Assembly (NCBI RefSeq): GCF_033807575.1
Contig: NC_084710.1
Span: 19,262,357 to 19,326,356, forward strand
Length of the DNA: 64,000 bases
Origin: Cydia pomonella
Lineage: Eukaryota > Arthropoda > Insecta > Lepidoptera > Tortricidae
Reading direction: 5' to 3'
How positions within the stretch are numbered: position 1 is the stretch's first letter; each line of letters opens with the position of its first letter. The notes beneath the pieces are model-generated. The model did no database searches. It had not been told where the DNA came from and worked only from the letters and a program-made list of their open reading frames with translations. Shown piece by piece: positions 10,961 to 21,525 of the stretch. Made by a program: the position numbers and the translations under genes.

Positions 10961-11340
10961 GGACATTTGTTAATATTTTCATACTCATTTTGGTTTTCAT
11001 TTTTTTGTAACGAACAAATTATAAATATTGACATTATTCAGTAATAATTAATCCATGAAATGTAAATATAGAGTAAATGCATGTTAATCATTAAGTATTT
11101 GTAGTAAAATTTGCACGCCGTAAGTCGGCAGAATTGTGCTAGACTATTATTTTGATGTAACATCTGTGTCAACCTCATCACAAAACATCTGTGTATGATT
11201 CTAGCGAATAAAGAAATACAATACAATACTTAAGCTCAGGAATGCACACTTGAAATTAACTGATATGGCCAAAAAGCAAAGATTTAGTTAGTCATCTTTT
11301 TTAAAACCTTGCGGCATTGGAATAGACTAATGGTGACAAC

Positions 11341-11878
11341 CAATGAGCGGAATTCTTCATAGCAAAAATCAAACTGTCAGAGGGATTGACCTAACTGTTT
11401 TATCGACTTATCGATGTTACGGAATAATATCGCATTAGGTATCCATAATAAACTTAAAAGATTATTCTGTAACATTTGACCTCTTTGATAAGCAACTTGC
11501 ATCTCCGTATTAAAGTAAATCATGTCAGCGTCACATATGTCATTTATGTCACTTGAGTTTTCATGAGTGATTTCCGTGCCGTGTTACTAAAATGGTTAAT
11601 CCTAAAAGAAAACAATAAAAAAATGGATACAGAAAGATTCTTATTTCAGTTTCAAAGAAGATTCTTCCACAATATATTGCTCTAAATGTTACGTTCATTT
11701 ACATCATAAAAGTATTTTCTGTTTTATTCTTTACTATTATACCAAAATACAGTGGCGGTCAGCTAATTAGGGACACCTGTGTTTCGTTAAGTGACAAATA
11801 TTTATCGATAAGTCCATAAAACAGTTAGGTCAATCCCTCTGACAGTTTGATTTTTGCTATTTAGAATTCCACTCATTG
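11341..11878. mobile_element. Non-autonomous hAT-type element with 73-bp TIRs and 8-bp TSD
   Basis: The element starts CAATGAGCGGAATTC and ends with the reverse complement of a near-identical sequence. The inverted arms extend about 73 bp (11341-11413 against about 11806-11878), including CAAACTGTCAGAGGGATTGA. The 8-bp direct repeat GTGACAAC lies on both sides (11333-11340 and 11879-11886) without mismatch. An 8-bp duplication with CA...TG-type termini is typical of hAT transposons. The 538-bp interior has no transposase. The internal block CAGTGGCGGTCAGCTAATTA near 11751 looks like the end of a different, partly lost element. Confidence 0.8.
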
Positions 11879-11886
11879 GTGACAAC

Positions 11887-12187
11887 AATAAATGCTGTAA
11901 ATTTTTTTATTTAAATAAATACAACTCTCGCTCGTCGACCCCAAAAACTCTCAAACCGTTTGGACAGCATTGGCTTAGCACGAGTTACGTGCGAGCTACC
12001 CGTCATTTTCTAACTGTATTAATTCTAAAGGGACAGGTAGTTTAACACGCGCGAGTTATTGTCGCACCGCACTTATAATAAGCTTCAGTTTCAGTCCAGG
12101 TTAGAGAAATGGGGATATGTGAGGCTGAGGGATATCTGCGTCAAAATTATTTTAATAACAAAACTTCCGTGAGACATAGACATATTA
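11887..12187. other. Intergenic stretch; nothing recognised
   Basis: A 63-residue frame at 11854-12045 overlaps the hAT terminus and is not credible as a gene. Nothing else is seen. Confidence 0.3.
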
Positions 12188-12273
12188 AATATATTAAAAC
12201 AGGTCTCTCACGTATTTTAAGTCGAAAACGCTTTTCGACTAAAAATACGTGAGTGACCCATTTTAAAATATTC
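12150..12273. repeat. Hairpin-forming dispersed repeat (CGTGAGACATA...CTCACGTATTTT family)
   Basis: Left arm 12202-12228 (GGTCTCTCACGTATTTTAAG...) and right arm 12232-12258 pair over 27 bp with two mismatches around the loop CGC. Weaker pairing extends to about 12188-12273. The preceding CCGTGAGACATA and the CTCACGT-TTTTA-GTC blocks also occur, diverged, at about 39028-39095 next to the R1-clade insertion. The two sites therefore appear to belong to related repeat families. Confidence 0.65.
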
Positions 12274-12734
12274 AAAATTATTTTAATTGTCTTGTTTTTT
12301 GCCCCCATAAAATATAATCATAATCTACAGCTATAAAGACATGTAATAGCACTCGACTTTTTTATTTATTCGATAGAAGACACCAATACAACGGTGACAG
12401 AGTGGTCAGAAAACGAAAATAATGTTGACCTATCTACCAACAATCCGGCAAACAATACGCTGATAATCTGGACACCGCTTAAGAACGATTCTAGCTTTAA
12501 CACATGTTATATCTATCACATTAGCCAATATTAAGGTTCATGAGCGGTCATTCAGATATTTCGCAAGAAAAAGGATAACCTTTAACCTGAATTCTAGTTA
12601 ATGTCTGTCGCAAGCATTATATCACTATCACTACTGAGATTATGTGGGAATATTAATATTATATTTGATCCATATGTATATAAAATTAATTGAAGAACAG
12701 AGATTTCACAATATCATGTACATAATATAAATCT

Positions 12735-13060
12735 CACAGGGACAGGAAAACAAAAAAGTGACTTCGAGAACACTCCTGCAACTGTAACCAGGCGAATGGC
12801 AAAACTGAAGTGGGAGTGGGCTGGGCATGAGGCTCGAGAAGAGTGGAGACCTTGGGGAGAGTCGCACCTAGCAGGAAAGCCAAAAATGCGTTAGTATGAT
12901 GATATCAAGAGAACAGCTGGATCGAAATGGGTACCTACATAGAGCGCAAAATAGACCAGAATGGCAAAAATTTAAGGAGAAGAAGGAGAATTGGAGAAAA
13001 AGAGGTATATAAAATGATGTCATCTCTGTTGTCTCCGGAAATAATAAAACATTCCCAAGA
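12735..13060 (+). mobile_element. 3' end of an RTE-like non-LTR retrotransposon (pseudogene fragment)
   Basis: From 12784 one frame reads VTRRMAKLKWEWAGHEARE, followed by YDDIKRTAGSKW after an in-frame stop. This matches the C-terminal signature of RTE-type LINE proteins (R-KWEWAGHVAR ... RWxDDIxRxAGxxW). More stops follow, and the fragment ends in A-rich sequence after GGAAATAATAAAACATT. It is 5'-truncated and inactive. Confidence 0.75.
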
Positions 13061-13715
13061 GTGTGATTAAACTAAAAAAAAATCCATTTAGTTTTAGGTA
13101 CTAACATGATGAGACATGCTCTTCTCCTGTTGATCCATACATTCAAATAAGAAGCGCTAAGGAATCTGCATTCGACAATGCTAATGTTAGAAAATTACAT
13201 TGACGTGAAGCAAATCTAATACATATTTTACAAAGAAACTACAAACTGTACCATTTTTAGCTGTCCTCCACATTATATACGTTAACGATGACCGTTTTAA
13301 AATCGCATTTTATATTTTTCTCTATTTTTACATGTCAATGTTTTTGCCTGTTTTCTGTTGACTTAGGTTTTATCGTTTCGCATATAAGCCCTGGCACCAA
13401 ACCAAGAAACACACTGAAAGGCGTTGGGAGCCCAATTTCGGCAACGGCAATTAAGGTCCGTCGGTGCTAATACGGGTACGGGCCATCCAAAGTTAAAGTT
13501 CTTTTTTAACAGCACAACTATTATGAAATTGCCAATTGATGCAAAATTTGAAGATAGAGATATCATATACCTAATCATTATCAATTAACCACCTATTAAA
13601 AATGACATATTTTCTGAAATCACGCCAAAAATAATCCAAGTTAACAAACGATGAAAAGGACCACCAAATGACATATAAGTAGTCTATAAGTATCGTTAGC
13701 TCATGTTTGATAAGT
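13061..13715. other. Intergenic stretch; nothing recognised
   Basis: Open frames at 13288-13470 (+) and 13363-13584 (-) overlap each other on opposite strands and show no family resemblance. I do not call either a gene. Confidence 0.3.
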
Positions 13716-13719
13716 AGGT

Positions 13720-13800
13720 ACAGTCAGCATCAAAAGTAGCGGATCCGATTGTTTCAGTTTTTGAGTATTTTTACGTGTAGTTTAAAATTCAACGCTAGTG
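13720..13800 (+). mobile_element. Terminal fragment of a TACAGTCAGCATCAAAAG transposon family
   Basis: TACAGTCAGCATCAAAAGTA at 13719 followed by GCGGA resembles the end of a Tc1/mariner-type MITE that I know as dispersed in lepidopteran genomes. The matching opposite end is not in this region, so it is a fragment. The call rests on memory of the motif. Confidence 0.4.
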
Positions 13801-14131
13801 TGTACGGCTACCGCTAGCAGAGTTTCCCGCGAAACAAACTCGACAAAGCGAGTGTTATAGATGAATGCCGCCGTGTTAAGTCAAAACGCCGTATCTCCAA
13901 ACGAGTTCTAACAACATAAGGCTTTTCGGATAAGGAGCACCGGTTGTGCGATTCGTAACGGTCATCTGCAGATCCCACTTATCACCATATAGCCACTGCG
14001 GTGTCTGCGTTGCAGGTATCTGTCACAGACATGAAATATTACGAGCATAGCGACAGAGAGTTATTAATATGAAAAGCACAAGGAAAATATATAGTTGTAT
14101 AGTTCGAATTTTTATGACTGCCTTTAAATTA

Positions 14132-14249
14132 AGGCGGAGATAAGAGGAGACTTCGACTATGAGCATTGGTTGTAATCCAGCAAAGCGGAGAAGAGATGTG
14201 GATTACAACCAATGCTATTGGTTGATGCCCGCACGCTTCATCTCCGCCT
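14132..14249. mobile_element. 118-bp MITE-like element with nested hairpin
   Basis: The outer ends AGGCGGAGAT and ATCTCCGCCT are inverted. Inside, AGCATTGGTTGTAATCCA (14162-14179) and its exact reverse complement (14199-14216) form an 18-bp stem with a 19-nt loop. No coding capacity. A target duplication is not clear. Confidence 0.65.
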
Positions 14250-14329
14250 CAGTGGGAAGGAAGCCTAAAAATTCGCTATGTGAAGAGCAGTAAACAGCGA
14301 GCATTTTGTTTAAATTGGTAAGCAGAGTA

Positions 14330-14640
14330 TGTGTAACCACATGCGCATTGCCGACCCTAACACTCCGCATCCTCGTTGAGCTCCGGAACCTTGCTCACCG
14401 GCAGGAATACAACACTATGAATAGGATCTAGTGTTATTTGGCTGCGGTTTTCTGTAAGGAGGAGGTACTTCTCCAGTTGGGCTCCGCTCTAAATCTGGAA
14501 TGACATCCGTTGTGCTGTGCCCTACCACACGAAGCGAGAAGACATTCACAGTGCGCATACTTCTCTTTTGGACTTCGTGTAAGGACATACCCGGGTCCAT
14601 GACCGCTGCTATCCACATGATAAAACAAATGCCACTATTT
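14330..14640 (-). repeat. Probable lepidopteran dispersed repeat
   Basis: Read on the minus strand, the segment contains GTGGTAGGGCACAGCACAAC, then a GC-richer stretch, AAAACCGCAGCCAAATAACA and CCTGCCGGTGAGCAAGGTTC. I recall this motif order from high-copy lepidopteran repeats. Short minus-strand frames (14415-14648, 14434-14628) fall inside it and are probably repeat-derived. Class unknown. Confidence 0.5.
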
Positions 14641-15710
14641 AACATCAAACGATTGAACTAGACAGACACTCTCAATATCACGCTGCCATGTCCATAACGG
14701 CGACCATCCTACTGTACAGGACAGTAAATCACAGAGTAAGACTTCCAGAAATAAACTGCTACAATCAAGTTCCACCAAATGTACGGTTAAGACTGTCTTA
14801 GCGAGCACAGCGCTAAATTAGCAAGGATATGTGGACGGCCGCGCGGGTCGTAACAGTAAATTGGGCACGGATTTACGCCAGCACCTAGTTTAGTTGGGCG
14901 GGGAAAATGTAGGATTTAATTACCTACAGCTGGAGATTGGGACATTTCGAGTAACTAATAGTTTAGGCTAACACATGTTCCTTAGTGAGCACTGTTTCAA
15001 CTTACACAAGACACTGAAGCAAGAGGTGTAGCTGTGAACCGAACCGTCAACCGTAAATGTATATCGCAATGAAATATATTACAAGAGAACGAACAATAAC
15101 GTGGTCAGAAACATTTAATATATTTCCTCATATGAAACAGTTCGCTAGCTGGGCTAGCTGTACTATGCACAATCAACGAATCAATCTGCGGCAGGTGTTG
15201 TCCCGTAGAGTATTGTTGGCGAAATATAATTTGAACCGATAGCTCGAATAAAATGTATGTCGAATCGATGCTATTACTAACACTATACTAAAATAATAAT
15301 GAAATATGATGACGTTGATAGACGGCTTGATCCATTAGCCCTAAATAAATAAGTCCGTTTTCTATTGAAGATCAATAATTAAAAACTAATGAACGTCCAT
15401 TGGATTTGTCCAAAAAAACTGTAGGTGTAATGGTTACAATAAATAATTTAGTGTAAGACACGATATAGGTATGCTCAGCAGAACATTTCAGGACAAAATG
15501 AGTTCTTGTAGCGAATTCTCGTTACCTCGCGTTTTTGCAGTTAACTAATTCAGTGCGCCTTTTTGTTTGACTTGGGCAACTACATAATTACAGTTTCACT
15601 TTCGCTATTATCATTATCATAATACTTGTAATTTCCACCTCGTCAAGATAAGCCTAATTAAAGTAATTAAGCACACCTGTGTTGAGGTGACAAAGGTCAA
15701 TACATTTTTG
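14641..15710. other. Intergenic stretch; nothing firm
   Basis: No gene recognised. The stretch 14825-14950 (GTGGACGGCCGCGCG ... ATTTAATTACC) resembles, loosely, the duplicated units at 20335-20680. Confidence 0.25.
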
Positions 15711-15714
15711 CTCA

Positions 15715-15829
15715 CGGCCCGATTCGAACTTTTAGCGTTTTTAATTGATAGATCGTCACTTTTGATACTGACATATCTAATCGTATCTTTAGCAAATGTT
15801 TGACGTATCTGAAAGTTCGAATCGGACCG
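15715..15829. mobile_element. MITE with CGGCCCGATTCGAA terminal inverted repeats, copy A
   Basis: The left end CGGCCCGATTCGAACTTT pairs with the right end AAAGTTCGAATCGGACCG with one mismatch. A 3-bp TCA flanks both sides. Length is 115 bp, with no coding capacity. A longer relative with the same termini lies at 48445-48793. Confidence 0.75.
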
Positions 15830-17026
15830 TCAGTGTCCCATTGACCAAAAACGCTGTAAACGATCAAACGTCACAATGTATTTTAAATTCATTATAAATA
15901 CGCGATAAATTCTGCGAAGACCCATTTAGACTGTTCAGAGTTCTCTCAACAATATATGCATGCAATATTCGATACATTGCTGCAGAGTACAATTAATTCA
16001 GTCGATCGATCAAATACCACAATGTAACGAAATTTGGATGCAAGTTCTTCAACCGTATAAATGGGGCTTTAAAATAGTTTTATTTCAGAATTGAAGAGCG
16101 TTTCGATTCTTTGGACGGCCAGATCGTTTTAAGGACGTTTTACTTGACGTCCCAATTTATGGCGTACGTCGCCAAAGAACCTCTCATGCTTTTTTTATTC
16201 TTGTTCGGCATGTGACAGGCGATGAGTGAAACTAGCGGTGGTTGATATCAAACTGGTTTTATGCATGCAGTGTTGCCTTAAGTATTAAAGGTCGCGGCAC
16301 CGTATCCCGCTATAGCTACATGTATACATATACAAAAATTATTTTAGAATTAACAGAAAAAAAACCGACTTAACGCTGAATCAAGTCTGACGTACGACTT
16401 ACAAAACAAAAAAAAAACGCAACGGAACTCAAGGAACGCAAGTAGTTCGTGAATGTAAGCTGCCTGCTAATGTGCCGGTATGTGGGAGTGGCCGGGTGCA
16501 ATGAAGTGCTGAAGGCGCCGAAAATCGCGTTCACACCTCGGGGAAAAGGTTACATGATAAATCCGGGGAGCTATTCTCATAGCGGGCGTGTGAAACCACT
16601 AACGAGAGAAGAGAAAACCAGTTTCATACTTTGTTAATACTTGAATCCCTACTACTTACAGTCAGAATGATTTTTTTGAATTGTTCCCTTCGTACAGGAT
16701 TCAATGTACACCCAGTTGCAAAAGTGCATTGGCACATTATGAATAATTTCCACTCATAAGATGTCCATTTAATTTAGAACTCTTGTGACAGTTTACTAAT
16801 GACGTTTTCAGGCAAATGGTTCTCATTGACATTGTCGGTTGTCAACAACTCTGTATAGTAGGTGAAAGGTGAATGTTATTCGAGTACTTTCGCCAACAAA
16901 TGTGCAAGTCGCGGAAAGCTTAAAAAAATGGAAAAGTTCTCACAAATCAGGTAAACTTAATACTTTTTTATGAAAATTTCTAGATTTATGAGTGATTTTT
17001 GCGCAGCTTGCCTGTATGTTCTGTAC
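15830..17026. other. Intergenic stretch; nothing recognised
   Basis: An open frame at 16449-16637 (+) has a slightly higher GC content than its surroundings, but no motif or splice context that I can support. Confidence 0.25.
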
Positions 17027-17405
17027 TCTTTCTCGGCCGGTGCTTACTACGCTACGCGAACGTAGTCACAAAACAAGGAAACTTCCTGAATTCTACGCCC
17101 GCGGGGCGATTCGCGATCGTTTATCAATTCCCGGCGACAGGGATATCGAATTAGGGCAGGTGATATGTACGGGTATGTTACGAGTTTTTTTGCATGCTTT
17201 GCGGAGTATCTATGACTGGTTTGCTCGAGTATCTACTCTCGCCCGTGCTCGCTACGCTACGCGAATTCAATCACAAAACAAGGAAACTTCCCGAATCCTA
17301 TGCCCGCGGGGCGATTCGCGATCGTTTATCAATTCCCGACGACAGGGATATCGAATTAGGGCAGGTACTTTGTACGGGTTTGTTACGAGTTTTTACGGGC
17401 TCCTC
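17027..17405. repeat. Tandem duplication, period 205 bp, about 90 percent identical copies
   Basis: Copy 1 (about 17027-17200) and copy 2 (about 17232-17405) share CACAAAACAAGGAAACTTCC, CCGCGGGGCGATTCGCGATC, GTTTATCAATTCCCG, GACAGGGATATCGAATTAGG and GGTTACGAGTTTTT-like ends. The offset is measured from 17067 and 17272. One plus-strand frame of each copy is open and encodes nearly the same peptide (HKTRKLPE...RGAIRDRLSIP...DRDIELGQV). Because 205 is not a multiple of 3, the two copies lie in different frames. Confidence 0.85.
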
Positions 17406-18735
17406 GTACGGAGCGCAGCCGGTGTCGTCGGTAAATCAATCGAATAACCCCCGGTGTTTGAGTGCACTTTTATTACATATCCGAGTGATTATTAGCCAAC
17501 GTAAAAACGTAACGTAAAAAGTGGATCAAAGTGGGAAGCTACTTACCTACGAGTATAAAGACGGTTTGTGAAGTTACTTTATTAAATTTGGATGAAATTT
17601 AGTTTATGTAGTAATTAATTCGTATCCAATAATAACAACTTAACAACTGCCAGAGTTAAACAGTAAACAAACATATGGCTACTTATAGTACATTACTATA
17701 GAGGCCGGGAAACGAAGGGTTGCAGGCCAAGTAACTATAATCTTCTCGCCGAAAAAACTAATTACGAATCTACTATTTGATGGTTGAATGCCAAGACGTG
17801 TCACAATTTGACGTTTAAAAATAAAAGAAAGTTGCTCTACAGGCCTAGGTGTGTAAGGCTGTAAAAAATTCCTGTATATATAATCTTCACTCATCGCACC
17901 GGATATACGGAGTATTTCCGGACCTAATATGAAGTAAATCACGTCAACATTTCATTTCAAGTTTGAGAAAATCACCACTACTTGCCGCTGACGTCTGATA
18001 AAATTATAAATAAGTCTCGATTTATCTTAATTTTTTTTTTTTTTTTTTTTTTACCTTGGAGTTTCCTTTAGAGGTTCGGTTATTCGGTTTAGGAGATACA
18101 GCCCTATAAATATTTATGTTTTCAGTCATGTAGAAATCTTTATAGGGCTGTATCTCATAAAAAGTGCATCGTAGCGCAAAAATAATCGAATTTTCCTTCC
18201 CCTTTAGAAGATCTTAAAATAATAATAATGAAACACAAAAAAGAAAAAAAAGAGGAGTTTTCCGGCCTAGGCCGCAAGATTTGTTTGAAATTCGATTAAC
18301 GACCTGTCCTAGCCGTACCTGAAACGTCATACTTCGCAGCCTTTAAGGAACATAACATCAATATTTCATTGCATGTTTGAAAAAAATAATTAAATGTCAA
18401 GGTGATAAATAAAATGACAAAATGCTTCTATGATCTTCCATATTCGTTGTCCCGTGATTTTTGCCTCAGTTCAGTAAGGAAGAGCGGGGTCCGCTAGCTA
18501 ACTAGATAATATCTATAACTATAATATCATATCTAGCCATAAATAATAGCTAGATAATTCCAATTGGCACAGGCACTAGTTTTAATGAAAGCGACTACCA
18601 TCTTACCTTCCAACTCAGAAGGGAATCTAGGCCTTATTGAATTAGTCCGGCTTACTCACGATGTTTTCCTTCACATAGCACATAGCAACACATTTCTGTA
18701 CCGTCATAAAAGAAAATGTCTTCTATAAATTTTAT
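17406..18735. other. Intergenic stretch with one hairpin; no gene
   Basis: GAGATACAGCCCTATAAA (18093-18110) and its exact reverse complement (18139-18156) form an 18-bp stem with a 28-nt loop. A run of more than 20 T lies near 18030-18052. No coding region is recognised. Confidence 0.4.
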
Positions 18736-18740
18736 GATTT

Positions 18741-19740
18741 ATGAAACGTTACACACAAACCGACACTAGACAACTCCAAGAGAGTTATCAGTGGTTGATA
18801 AACAATGTGCCGATCATGCGTGGTCGTAGCGAGGGCGGGGCGGCAGTTTGAAGGCAAATTCCTAAGGCTTATAGAGATAGTTGAACCAGGACCAGAATAG
18901 GTGAGATACTTACTTTTTTAACGCCCAAGCGAGCCTGTCATATTACCTCGATGCCTTTACTATCACGCTGGCGAACCCTTAGCCCTTAGATTTATGAAAC
19001 GTCACACACAGACACTAAACGTAACTCTTATCAGTGGCGGATAAACAATGTGCCGATCGCGCGCGGTCGTAGCGAAGGCAGATTCCTAAGGCTTACAGAG
19101 ATCGTTGAGTCAAACGAACCAGAATGGGTGTGATATTTACTTTTAACGCCCAAGTGAGCGTCATATGATGTATCTCGATGCAATACGTGTTATGATATCA
19201 CACTGGCAAACCCTTTTAGCCCTTAGATTTATGAAACGTCACACACAGACACTAAACGTAACTCTTATCAGTAGCGGATAAAAAATGTGTCGATCGCGCG
19301 TGGTCGTAGCGAGGCGGCGGCGAGGCAGTTTGAAGGCAGATTCCTAAGGCTTACAGAGATCGTTGAGTAAAACAAACCAGAAACGCCCAGTGAGCGTCAT
19401 ATGATGTGCCTCGATGCAATACGTGTTATCATATCACAATGGCAAACCCTTTTAGCCCTTAGAATTATGAAACCTCACACACAGACACTATAATTCTGAG
19501 AGCGTATCAGTGGTTGATAAACAATGTGCCAAGGCAGTTTGCGCTGAGCAATCCTAAGGCTGTAATCGTTGAATGAAATGATTGATGATCCAGAACAGGT
19601 GTGATCTTCCAAATTTTATATTATTTTTTTAGGTGTGATCTTCACTTTCCTTAGATATTCTTTAACGTCCAAGGGGCCAGTCAGTGAACCTGTCATAAGC
19701 TTTATCTCAATGCGAATTCCTTTATGATGACTGGCTAACT
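18741..19740. repeat. Tandem array of about 236-253 bp units (4 copies, decaying)
   Basis: Unit starts (ATGAAACGT or close variants) fall at 18741, 18994, 19231 and 19467, giving spacings of 253, 237 and 236 bp. Shared blocks in order: CACACACAGACACTA, TTATCAGTGG-TGATAAAC/GGATAAACAATGTGCCGATC, GGTCGTAGCGAGGCGG, CCTAAGGCTTACAGAGATCG, AACGCCCAAG-GAGCGTCATA, and GGCAAACCCTTTTAGCCCTT. Units 2 and 3 are most alike. The last unit is degenerate and fades by about 19740. A detached relative lies at 20182-20330. No frame is conserved. Confidence 0.85.
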
Positions 19741-20181
19741 CCTATATGGCTATATTCTTGTAAGTAAAAATTCAGTATTTTCAACACAGAACTTGGCATC
19801 CGAATAGATCTCAATTCTTTTGTAGGCAAAGACAACAACGACGCATCATCTTAATTTAATATTGAACTTGGCTGTCATTTCACATTTATGTTTTTGATGG
19901 GTATTATTATAATCAATCAAGGACATGCATAAGAAACAAGAGATTGAACGTCCAACACTGGCTGATGAGACGCACTTTATGTACATAAAAATCATTTCCA
20001 ATGCTCACTTCCGTACAATAAATTATTTGTATATTTATCGAAAATACACGCACGTCAGTAGCATATACCCACCATACCTCTTAAGTAAATAGTAAAACTT
20101 TGGCAAACACAGCAACAAATTTCCGTATCTTCTTATAGTTAAGGCACATTAGCAGCATAGAAAACACCCTTCTATAAACTC

Positions 20182-20690
20182 CGAAATGTATAAAACGCCA
20201 TACTCAGTCCGACACTAGATATAACGAAGAGCGTTATCAGTGGTCGATAAACAAGCCGATCGCACGAAGTCGTAGCGAGGGCGGGGAAGCAGTTTACAAG
20301 CACGTTAAGAGGGAAATAACACTTCACTAGCCAGCGATAAGTCAAATAGGATGTGCGGATGGCCGCGCCAGTAGAAGCTGTAAATCTGTAGTACTTGGGC
20401 GTCGAAGGCGGGAAACCGGCCAGCATTTAATTACCACGGCCGAAGTTAGGTATGTACCAATGCCAATGCCGAATAGCTTCGGATACAATACACTCTGAAG
20501 AAGAATAAACGCGGTAAAAGAGTAATAACAGTACATGTCGGCGATAAGTCAGCTGAGATGTGCGGATGGCCGCGCTAGCAGCTGTAGGCGAGAAACCGGC
20601 CAGCATTTAATTATCACGACCGAGATTAGATACCAGCTCCTAGCTTCGGATACAATACGCTTTGAAGAAGTGGCTCTGGTAGGTACACCA
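20182..20690. repeat. Detached satellite-like unit followed by a 207-bp duplication
   Basis: The segment 20182-20330 repeats CGACACTAGA-GTTATCAGTGG-CGATAAACA and GTCGTAGCGAGGGCGGGG from the array to the left. Then CGATAAGTCA...GGATGTGCGGATGGCCGCGC begins at 20335 and again at 20542 (207 bp apart), each followed by GAAACCGGCCAGCATTTAAT and GCTTCGGATACAATAC. The copies have diverged. Open frames on both strands here are not conserved and are not genes. Confidence 0.75.
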
Positions 20691-21157
20691 AGATTTAGTG
20701 CTTGTAAATTCTCATGAAATTGCGATGCGAGTGTAATGTTCGTGAAAATGAGCCAACTCTACTGTACCATAACGCTTTTGTTCATAAAATTTCATTCATT
20801 CCGCTGTATCTAACATACATACGTATTGTATCTTATCTTTTTACCATCCTTTAATAATTATCTTTTTTTACGTTTCAATACCATTGATCTGGATAATTCT
20901 AGGTACCTCGGTAGTTGTTGAACTAACGCCGGTTATCAATCAAATTACTTCTAGTTTGCTGAATAAGGTACTTAGCTTCCGTAGCGGGTTTCGAATTATA
21001 CCATAATAGACAGTTAACTGTTCATTCGTAAACGATATTGCACTAATAAAAAATTGCTAAAACACTAGCTCGACTATTGTACGACCCAGTATTGACAAAA
21101 TTCGAAGGACAAGACGTATGTAAAACTCGATTTTAATCAACTACTCGGTTCGAAGTT
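20691..21157. other. Flank left of the copia insertion; nothing recognised
   Basis: AT-rich sequence without a recognisable feature. Confidence 0.3.
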
Positions 21158-21162
21158 TTATA

Positions 21163-21423
21163 TGTTGGTTTTATTTAATAATTCATAAACAAAAATCAAT
21201 CACATATAATATAATCAAATGTAAGTCGATACTTAATTAAATCGAATTATACATTGAAATGTAGCAACACTAAGTTACATTATTTTTACTGTGGTAATTC
21301 TCATATACCCTCTTTAGAACACGAACAGATCTGTACTTGCTTCCCAGTGTTTATGAAAGATAAATCAATATAATTATCTAATCCGCATATAATCTTTTAT
21401 TCCACGGCCCTAAAATTACAATA
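21163..21423 (+). repeat. 5' LTR of the copia element
   Basis: This is 261 bp, starting TGTTGGTTTTATTTAATAAT and ending TTACAATA. The end is fixed by the adjacent primer site and by the TTATA target duplication. It would hold the U3 promoter and polyadenylation signals; I cannot mark a TATA box unambiguously in such AT-rich sequence. The terminal dinucleotides are TG and TA instead of the usual TG and CA. Confidence 0.95.
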
Positions 21424-21437
21424 GGTTATGTGTCCAG
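21424..21437 (+). promoter_or_regulatory. Primer binding site, half-tRNA iMet type
   Basis: GGTTATGTGTCCAG directly follows the 5' LTR. Drosophila copia has GGTTATGGGCCCAG at the same place, complementary to the anticodon region of cleaved initiator tRNA-Met. This site differs from that at two positions. The match in place and sequence supports the unusual half-tRNA priming of the copia group. Confidence 0.75.
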
Positions 21438-21525
21438 TATTTATAAAGTAGTACGATCGTTGTAAAAGTGTAAAATCAGTGTGAAGTGAAAGTGTCGTAG
21501 TAATAATAATTGATAACCGTTAACA

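Noticed and set aside
16992..17517. Protein gene from the 151- and 107-residue overlapping frames
   Set aside because: The two frames read the two tandem copies in different phases, and neither has a recognisable fold. The similarity of the peptides is explained by the DNA duplication.
18741..19740. CRISPR-like or coding tandem array
   Set aside because: Units are about 236 bp, with no short repeat/spacer structure and no conserved frame; it is a satellite-like array in a eukaryotic genome.
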